DNA of 11,232 nucleotides from assembly GCA_041623895.1 (NCBI GenBank), contig JBFJVZ010000261.1, positions 1 to 11,232 of the forward strand, written 5' to 3'. A model generated the notes under the pieces. That model saw only the letters and a program-made list of their open reading frames with translations, had not been told where the DNA came from and searched no databases. A program made the translations under genes and the position numbers. Positions 5,722-11,232 of this stretch are shown here, piece after piece. The DNA is from JBFJVZ01 sp041623895 (GTDB lineage: Bacteria; Planctomycetota; Planctomycetia; Pirellulales; Pirellulaceae). Position 1 is the first letter of the stretch. Each line of letters opens with the position of its first letter.

Positions 5722-8700
5722 TTACGCTGTCGCGGTTTCTTGTTCCGTTTGCATCTCTTGCAAGACACGTTTGTAGTCGATGGGCATGACCTTGACGCAT
5801 TGGCTGATAAACGTGTTCCAGTCATCCAGGGCTGCAGCCGCAACCACGCTGCCGGTAAATGATTGGTGGCGTTGGATCATTTCTTTGATCTCGGCATCCT
5901 CTTCGGCGGACTCGACCCTTTCCAAGGCAACCGTCGCCAGGTTGCAATTGAGATTGAAGTTGCCGGATCGATCCCAAATGTAGGCGATCCCGCCCGACAT
6001 GCCGGCGGCAAAGTTACGACCGGTGCTGCCAAGGATTACGACTCGCCCGCCGGTCATGTATTCGCAACCGTGGTCGCCAACGCCTTCGATCACCGCACGG
6101 GCACCGCTGTTTCGCACACAAAACCTTTCGGCGGCACGACCGCGGAGGTACGCCTCACCGCCGGTTGCCCCGTACAGGCAAACGTTGCCGATCAAGATAT
6201 TTTCTTCAGCAACAAAGCTGCTCTCCCGCGGCGGGTAGACGATCAATCGTCCGCCGCTGAGACCTTTGCCGACATAATCGTTTGCGTCGCCTTCCAATTC
6301 GATGGTCACCCCGTGGGACAGGAAAGCTCCCAAACTTTGGCCGGCCGAACCGGTCAGTTCGATACGGATCGTATCGTCGGGCAGGCCTTGTTGGCCGTAC
6401 CGTTTCGCGATCTCGTTACTGAGAATCGTACCGACGGTGCGATTGATGTTAACAATGGGAGACTGAATCACGACCGGCTCGCGGTTTTCCAGCGCCGGTT
6501 TGGCCGCCTCCACAAGCACGGTCAAGTCAAGCGATTTCTCCAATCCATGATCCTGTCCTTTCGTGCAGATGACTTCGACGTCCTCATGTGGCCTGGCCGC
6601 CGGTCTCAAGATCGGTGTCAGATCCAAGCCGTCAGCTTTCCAATGTTGGATCGCCGCGTTGGTCTCCAGGACTTCGGTGTGTCCGACCATCTGATTGATC
6701 GATCGGAAACCAAGTTTGGCCATGATTCGACGCGTCTCTTCAGCAACCATGAACAAGTAGTTGACGACATGTTCGGGTTTGCCGCTAAACTTCTTGCGCA
6801 ACTCGGGATCCTGGGTGGCGATTCCGACCGGGCAGGTGTTCAAGTGGCACTTGCGCATCATGATGCAGCCAATCGCGATCAGCGGGGCGGTGGAGAAGCC
6901 AAACTCCTCGGCTCCCAGCAAGGCTGCAATCACAACATCACGACCGGTCTTCATGCCGCCATCGGTCTGCAACACGACTCGGCTGCGGAGATCATTCAGC
7001 ACCAGGACCTGGTGGGTCTCTGCGATGCCGAGCTCCCACGGCAAGCCGGCGTGTTTGATGCTGGTTAGCGGAGATGCGCCCGTGCCGCCCGTGTCGCCGG
7101 AGATCAAGATGTGATCGGCGTGTGCTTTGGAAACACCCGATGCGATCACTCCGACGCCGACTTCACTGACCAATTTGACGCTGATGCGGGCGGCGCGGTT
7201 GGCGTTTTTGAGGTCGTGAATCAGCTGTGCCAGATCTTCGATCGAATAGATATCGTGGTGCGGCGGCGGACTGATCAAGCCGACACCGGGGGTGCTGTAA
7301 CGGATGCGAGCAATATTCTTGTCGACCTTGCGTCCAGGCAATTCACCGCCTTCCCCGGGCTTCGCACCCTGGGAGATTTTGATTTGGATTTCGTCGGCGT
7401 TGGTCAAGTACTCAATCGTGACACCGAATCGCCCCGATGCGACCTGCTTGATTGCCGACCGTTTGGAGTCGCCGTTCTCCAGTAGCTGGAAGCGGATCGG
7501 GTCCTCGCCGCCTTCGCCGGTGTTACTCTTTCCGCCCAGCCGATTCATGGCAATCGCCAGGGTCTCGTGTGACTCGGCACTGATGCTGCCAAAGCTCATC
7601 GCACCGGTGCAAAACCGCTTGACGATCTCGCTGGCCGGTTCGACCTCGTCCAGAGGGAGCGGCGGCTTGATGCCTGCTTTGAAATCCAGCAAACCGCGAA
7701 GCGTGCAGCGGAGGCGATTGTCTTCGTTGATCTGATGCGCGAACTTCCAATAGGCGTCTTCGCTGCCCGTCCGCGCCGCGACCTGGAGACTGGCAATCGA
7801 ATCGGGCGACCAGGCGTGTTTTTCACCTTCGGCCCGCCAATGGAATTCGCCTGGATTGGGAAGCTGTTTCAGTTTGTCTTCGTTGCGCTCAGGATAACCG
7901 AGCGCATGCCGGCGGAGCGTTTCTTCGGCGATGACGTCGAACGAGACTCCCTGGATGCGACTGGCGGTGCCGACAAAGCAGGTGTCGATTACTTCGTCCC
8001 GCAAGCCGAGGGCTTCAAAGATCTGCGCACCCTTGTAACTTTGCAGCGTACTGATGCCCATCTTGGCCATCACTTTCAGCATGCCCTTGGCAACGCCTTT
8101 ACGATAGGCGGCAACCACTTTGTCGTCGTCCATTGACGGATCCAACAAACCGTCGCGTCTGGCTTGCCAAAGGGACTCGAATGCCAAATAGGGGTTGATC
8201 GCATCGGCACCGTAACCGATCAGCAAACAGAAATGGTGGACTTCGCGTGCTTCGCCGGATTCGATGGCCAGACCGATGCGAGTCCGTTTGGCCTGCCGGA
8301 CCAGGTGATGGTGAACGGCCCCGATGGCCAACAAAGCACTCACGGGAACGCGATCGTGGCTGGTGTCGCGATCGCTGAGCACGACCAATTGAATTCCGGC
8401 GTCGGCGGCTTGCTCAGCTTCCGCTGCGATCCGGTCGAGCGTTTTCCGCAAACCGGCTTTGCCTTCACTGCGGTCAAAGGTGATATCGACGACTCGGCTG
8501 TTCCAGCCGTTGTGTTTGATGTGTTTTAGCGCGGCAATCTCTTCGTTGGTCACGATGGGGTGTTCCACCAGCAGCCGGTGACAGTGCTGGGGCGTGGCAT
8601 CCAGCAGATTTTGCTCAGGTCCGATGTAACACTCCAGCGACATGATGACTTCTTCGCGAATCGAGTCGATTGCGGGGTTGGTCACTTGCGCGAATAACTG

Positions 8701-10302
8701 CTTGAAGTAGTCATAGATCAGCCGCGGTTTGTCGCTCAAACAGGCGATCGCACTGTCGTTGCCCATCGATCCGACGGGATCACGAAGTTGTTCGACCATC
8801 GGCCGGAGCATGAAGGTCATCGTCTCGGCGGTGTACCCGAAGGCCTGCATTCGCGGCAGCAACGTCTCTTTGTCAAAGCCGTGGGGTTGGCTTTCGGGAT
8901 ACAGATCCGCCAGCCGCATCCGTTGCTCGCGCAGCCAATCGCCGTAGGGCATCTTTTTCGCAAACGTGGTCTTCAGTTCATCGTCGGGAATCAGACGTCC
9001 TTGTTGAAAATCGATCAAGAACATTTTTCCCGGCTGCAAGCGTCCTTTTTCTTTGACGATCGCAGGATCGACCGGCAGCACACCCACCTCGCTGGCCATG
9101 ATGCAGCGATCGTCGTGAGTGATGTAGTAACGACTGGGACGCAGCCCGTTGCGGTCCAGCACCGCGCCGATGTACTTTCCGTCGGTAAAGGCAATCGAAG
9201 CCGGGCCGTCCCAAGGTTCCATCAGACAGGAAAAGTACTCGTAAAAGGCGCGTTTCTCTTCCGGCATCGTTTCGTGTTTTTGCCAGGCTTCAGGGATCAT
9301 CATCATGACGGCTTCTTGCAGCGTGCGGCCTGTCATCAGCAGAAACTCAAGCACGTTGTCGAAGGTCCCGGAGTCGCTGCAGTGCGGTTCGACGACCGGA
9401 AACAGTTTCCGCAAGTCGTCGCCGAACAAGTCGCTCTTGGCGCTGCCCTCACGGGCCTGCATCCAATTCTTGTTTCCGCGGAGCGTGTTGATTTCGCCGT
9501 TGTGGCTCATGAACCGCAACGGCTGCGCGCGATCCCAACTGGGGAACGTGTTGGTGGAAAAACGGCTGTGCACCATCGCCAGATGCGTTTCGAAATCCGG
9601 ATCGCGAAGATCGGGGAAGTACGGCATCACTTGTGCGGGCGTCAGCATGCCCTTGTAAATGATGACTTTGGTGCTGAGTGAACAGATGTAGAACACCAAA
9701 GCCTGATTGAGCGTTTGGCTACCGCGCAGCTGGTGGCTGGCTTGCTTGCGAATCTGATACAGCCTTCTCTCGAAAGCCTCGCCTTCGATCCCCTCGGCGG
9801 CGGCCACGAATAGCTGCTCGATGACGGGTTCGGAAGCGCGTGCCGTGGGGCCCACGTCAGCCAACTCTGTTTCTTGCGGGACATCGCGCCAACCGAGGTG
9901 AATTTGCCCGGCATCGGCAATCAGCTGTTCGATCGTTCGCTTACAGAACGCCCGCTCCTCGGGATCGGTGGGCAAGAACACCAGTCCGGCTGCAAAACGC
10001 CCGGGCTGGGGTAGATCGACATTCAGATCTTGCTTCGCGACTTTGGCCAAAAACTTGTGCGGCAGCCCGCACATGATGCCCGATCCGTCACCCGTATTGG
10101 GCTCGCAACCGCAAGCGCCGCGGTGATTCATGTTCTGCAGAATCGTGTCGGCATCAACCACGTTCTGGTGACTGGGAACGCCCTTGATGTGCGCAATGAA
10201 TCCGACACCGCACGAGTCCTTTTCATGCTCGGGATCGTACAGACCTTGGGCCGGCGGAAGATGAAAACTTGAGCCGGTAGCGTGTTCGTTCTGTTGTTTC
10301 AT
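5722..10302 (-). CDS. gltB: Glutamate synthase (NADPH) large subunit
   Basis: This 1526-aa protein is the alpha subunit of GOGAT; it hydrolyses glutamine, channels the ammonia, and aminates 2-oxoglutarate reductively to glutamate. The N-terminal class II amidotransferase domain covers about 31-430: C31 in 'CGVGF' is the nucleophile expected to become residue 1 after removal of a 30-residue propeptide, and 'HNGEIN' is at 267-272. A central domain (about 470-770) follows, then the FMN-binding barrel (about 840-1210) with 'GEGGE' motifs, 'GDTGGTGASP' and the [3Fe-4S] cysteines C1146, C1152 and C1157. The GXGXG beta-helix domain spans about 1250-1470. Length matches bacterial GltB. The ATG at 10302 is preferred to a TTG two codons earlier; AAAGAG lies 6 nt upstream. 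It is the first gene of the gltBD pair and follows a co-directional LysR gene by 86 nt. No frameshift or missing key residue was seen. Confidence 0.97.
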   Translation of the reverse strand: MKQQNEHATGSSFHLPPAQGLYDPEHEKDSCGVGFIAHIKGVPSHQNVVDADTILQNMNHRGACGCEPNTGDGSGIMCGLPHKFLAKVAKQDLNVDLPQPGRFAAGLVFLPTDPEERAFCKRTIEQLIADAGQIHLGWRDVPQETELADVGPTARASEPVIEQLFVAAAEGIEGEAFERRLYQIRKQASHQLRGSQTLNQALVFYICSLSTKVIIYKGMLTPAQVMPYFPDLRDPDFETHLAMVHSRFSTNTFPSWDRAQPLRFMSHNGEINTLRGNKNWMQAREGSAKSDLFGDDLRKLFPVVEPHCSDSGTFDNVLEFLLMTGRTLQEAVMMMIPEAWQKHETMPEEKRAFYEYFSCLMEPWDGPASIAFTDGKYIGAVLDRNGLRPSRYYITHDDRCIMASEVGVLPVDPAIVKEKGRLQPGKMFLIDFQQGRLIPDDELKTTFAKKMPYGDWLREQRMRLADLYPESQPHGFDKETLLPRMQAFGYTAETMTFMLRPMVEQLRDPVGSMGNDSAIACLSDKPRLIYDYFKQLFAQVTNPAIDSIREEVIMSLECYIGPEQNLLDATPQHCHRLLVEHPIVTNEEIAALKHIKHNGWNSRVVDITFDRSEGKAGLRKTLDRIAAEAEQAADAGIQLVVLSDRDTSHDRVPVSALLAIGAVHHHLVRQAKRTRIGLAIESGEAREVHHFCLLIGYGADAINPYLAFESLWQARRDGLLDPSMDDDKVVAAYRKGVAKGMLKVMAKMGISTLQSYKGAQIFEALGLRDEVIDTCFVGTASRIQGVSFDVIAEETLRRHALGYPERNEDKLKQLPNPGEFHWRAEGEKHAWSPDSIASLQVAARTGSEDAYWKFAHQINEDNRLRCTLRGLLDFKAGIKPPLPLDEVEPASEIVKRFCTGAMSFGSISAESHETLAIAMNRLGGKSNTGEGGEDPIRFQLLENGDSKRSAIKQVASGRFGVTIEYLTNADEIQIKISQGAKPGEGGELPGRKVDKNIARIRYSTPGVGLISPPPHHDIYSIEDLAQLIHDLKNANRAARISVKLVSEVGVGVIASGVSKAHADHILISGDTGGTGASPLTSIKHAGLPWELGIAETHQVLVLNDLRSRVVLQTDGGMKTGRDVVIAALLGAEEFGFSTAPLIAIGCIMMRKCHLNTCPVGIATQDPELRKKFSGKPEHVVNYLFMVAEETRRIMAKLGFRSINQMVGHTEVLETNAAIQHWKADGLDLTPILRPAARPHEDVEVICTKGQDHGLEKSLDLTVLVEAAKPALENREPVVIQSPIVNINRTVGTILSNEIAKRYGQQGLPDDTIRIELTGSAGQSLGAFLSHGVTIELEGDANDYVGKGLSGGRLIVYPPRESSFVAEENILIGNVCLYGATGGEAYLRGRAAERFCVRNSGARAVIEGVGDHGCEYMTGGRVVILGSTGRNFAAGMSGGIAYIWDRSGNFNLNCNLATVALERVESAEEDAEIKEMIQRHQSFTGSVVAAAALDDWNTFISQCVKVMPIDYKRVLQEMQTEQETATA

Positions 10303-10311
10303 AATCAACTC

Positions 10312-10326
10312 TTTGGTTCATCCAAA
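10312..10326 (-). promoter_or_regulatory. Small hairpin touching the gltB ribosome-binding site
   Basis: On the minus strand TTTGG (10326-10322) and CCAAA (10316-10312) pair perfectly around a 5-nt loop. The right arm overlaps the start of the AAAGAG ribosome-binding sequence of gltB. A 5-bp A/U-rich stem is weak and could be chance; it is recorded because its position would affect translation initiation. Confidence 0.25.
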
Positions 10327-10350
10327 TCGGTGTTGGCAGGGTCTTGTCAT

Positions 10351-10371
10351 CCAGACATCACTGTTGTCTGG
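10351..10371 (-). promoter_or_regulatory. Inverted repeat between the LysR gene and gltB
   Basis: CCAGACA (10351-10357) and TGTCTGG (10365-10371) form a perfect 7-bp dyad with a 7-nt centre, 48 nt upstream of the gltB ATG and 17 nt after the LysR stop codon. LysR-type regulators bind interrupted dyads, classically T-N11-A; here the centre pair T10365 and the outer bases do not clearly give that form. No U-run follows in the minus direction, so it is not a standard terminator. Candidate roles are operator for the neighbouring LysR protein or an mRNA hairpin in the gltB leader. Confidence 0.4.
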
Positions 10372-10388
10372 CGCTTCCGGCTGCCCGA

Positions 10389-11232
10389 TCAAGCAACGAT
10401 CGACGTGCCGGTCCCCGCACGCGTCGTCACCGTCTCCACGGACGGCTTCCCGCCGCCGGGTTTGCTTTTTCTGATTTCCGAATCAAGCGGACGACCCAAG
10501 AGGAGCGAGCCGAATTCATTCGCGGCTCGACTGAGGTGTCCAGGGCGTCGGAAGATAATGCCCAGAGGCCGCGTCATGCGCAACTCTCGACATGCAACCA
10601 CTCGTAGCGAGCCGGTCGCGGTTTCGCGGCGGACAGCCGCTTCCGGGACGATCCCAATGCCGCGACTGGCCTGGATCGCACGAATCATCGAATCGGCGTT
10701 GTCAAACTCCATTCGCACGTTGACCTTCACGCCCGCCTTGGCCAAAGCCTCGTCGATTTGCTGACGCAGCGGAAGCTGGCGGTCAAAGCCCACCATCTCC
10801 ATGCCATTGAGCTCGGTCAAACTCACCTGGTGCTGCTTCGCCAACGGATGATCGGCCGAACAAACCAGCCGCATCGGTTCCTTTTGCCAGAGCACCGATT
10901 GCAAGTCCTTGGTGTTCCTGGGAAAGCTGACCAAGCCAAAATCGACTTCGCCCCCAATCGTCATTTCGACCACACGCTGGCTCGATCCAAACTCCACCTT
11001 GACGTCGACACCGGGATGAAGCCGCTCGAATTCCTCGCTGGCTTCCGGCAGATAACTCAAACCAACCGAGTAAACGGCACCGATCGTGACCAGGCCACTG
11101 AGTTGTTCACTGATGCTGCGGACCTCTTGCTGCAGTCGGTCATAGCTTCGCAGCACTCCACGGACGCCGCGCAGATAAGTCTTGCCGGCAAGCGTCAACA
11201 CCAGGGGGCGTTTGGATCGGTCGATCAACTGC
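10389..11232 (-). CDS. LysR-family transcriptional regulator, N-terminus outside window
   Basis: The frame is open to the right edge and ends at TGA 10391-10389; about 280 residues are visible. The first ones (QLIDRSKRPLVLTLAG) match the wing that closes the LysR winged helix-turn-helix, so roughly the first 50 residues, including the recognition helix, are missing. The linker helix follows, then the two-lobed periplasmic-binding-like effector domain, starting 'GLVTIGAVYSVGLSYLP' with 'GEVDFGLVSFP' and 'GIGIVPEAAV' at typical positions. About 34 Gly/Lys/Thr-rich residues extend past the end of the usual fold. The gene lies 86 nt upstream of gltB in the same direction, so control of gltBD, as by GltC in Bacillus, is plausible; in Bacillus gltC is divergent from gltAB, unlike here. 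Ligand and targets cannot be read from the sequence, and a CysB/CysL-like role is equally possible. Confidence 0.9.
   Translation of the reverse strand, partial: QLIDRSKRPLVLTLAGKTYLRGVRGVLRSYDRLQQEVRSISEQLSGLVTIGAVYSVGLSYLPEASEEFERLHPGVDVKVEFGSSQRVVEMTIGGEVDFGLVSFPRNTKDLQSVLWQKEPMRLVCSADHPLAKQHQVSLTELNGMEMVGFDRQLPLRQQIDEALAKAGVKVNVRMEFDNADSMIRAIQASRGIGIVPEAAVRRETATGSLRVVACRELRMTRPLGIIFRRPGHLSRAANEFGSLLLGRPLDSEIRKSKPGGGKPSVETVTTRAGTGTSIVA

Noticed and set aside
5863..7068. Plus-strand open frame of 401 codons inside gltB
   Set aside because: It is exactly antisense to a clearly conserved GltB region (the FMN and GXGXG domains). Its translation has no recognisable motif, and long antisense frames are expected in genes with this codon bias.
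8788..9681. Plus-strand open frame of 297 codons inside gltB
   Set aside because: Antisense to the amidotransferase half of GltB, with no family motif and an amino-acid composition typical of a shadow frame (many His, Arg and Gln).

Overview
The window looks like an ordinary chromosomal segment of a Gram-negative-type bacterium with moderately high GC. Two short secreted or lipoprotein-like genes, weak Shine-Dalgarno sites, loosely packed genes and palindromic intergenic repeats make a planctomycete of the Rhodopirellula/Pirellulaceae kind my best guess. That is inference from style and recall, not a marker-gene result.

Layout, left to right. (1) Bases 1-197 (+) are the C-terminal end of a probable class I mannose-6-phosphate isomerase. 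(2) Bases 198-532 have no gene; 200-428 is a patchwork of palindromic and direct repeats. (3) 533-781 (+) encodes an 82-aa putative lipoprotein. (4) 793-908 is a gene-free stretch that folds on paper into a compact four-way junction ending 5 nt before the next start codon. (5) 914-2119 (+) encodes an RluB/RsuA-family rRNA pseudouridine synthase with a long basic tail. It overlaps by one base (TGATG) a PyrK-like dihydroorotate dehydrogenase electron-transfer subunit at 2119-2991. (6) Convergent to these, 3033-3833 (-) encodes an Ala/Thr/Ser/Pro-rich putative lipoprotein with a CxxCxxCxxC patch. (7) 4072-10302 (-) holds the glutamate synthase pair, gltB then gltD in transcription order, separated by 147 nt that include a perfect hairpin. 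(8) 10389-11232 (-) is a LysR-type regulator, cut by the window edge, immediately upstream of gltB and in the same direction.

How they fit together. GltB and GltD form NADPH-dependent GOGAT, converting 2-oxoglutarate and glutamine into two glutamates. The LysR protein is a natural candidate regulator of that operon. RluB and PyrK are probably co-translated; one modifies uridines in 23S rRNA and the other feeds electrons in de novo uridylate synthesis, but a functional link is only suggested by position.

No mobile element with a transposase, CRISPR array, tRNA, rRNA, toxin-antitoxin or defence gene was seen. The most promising undescribed signal is the structured element directly upstream of rluB.
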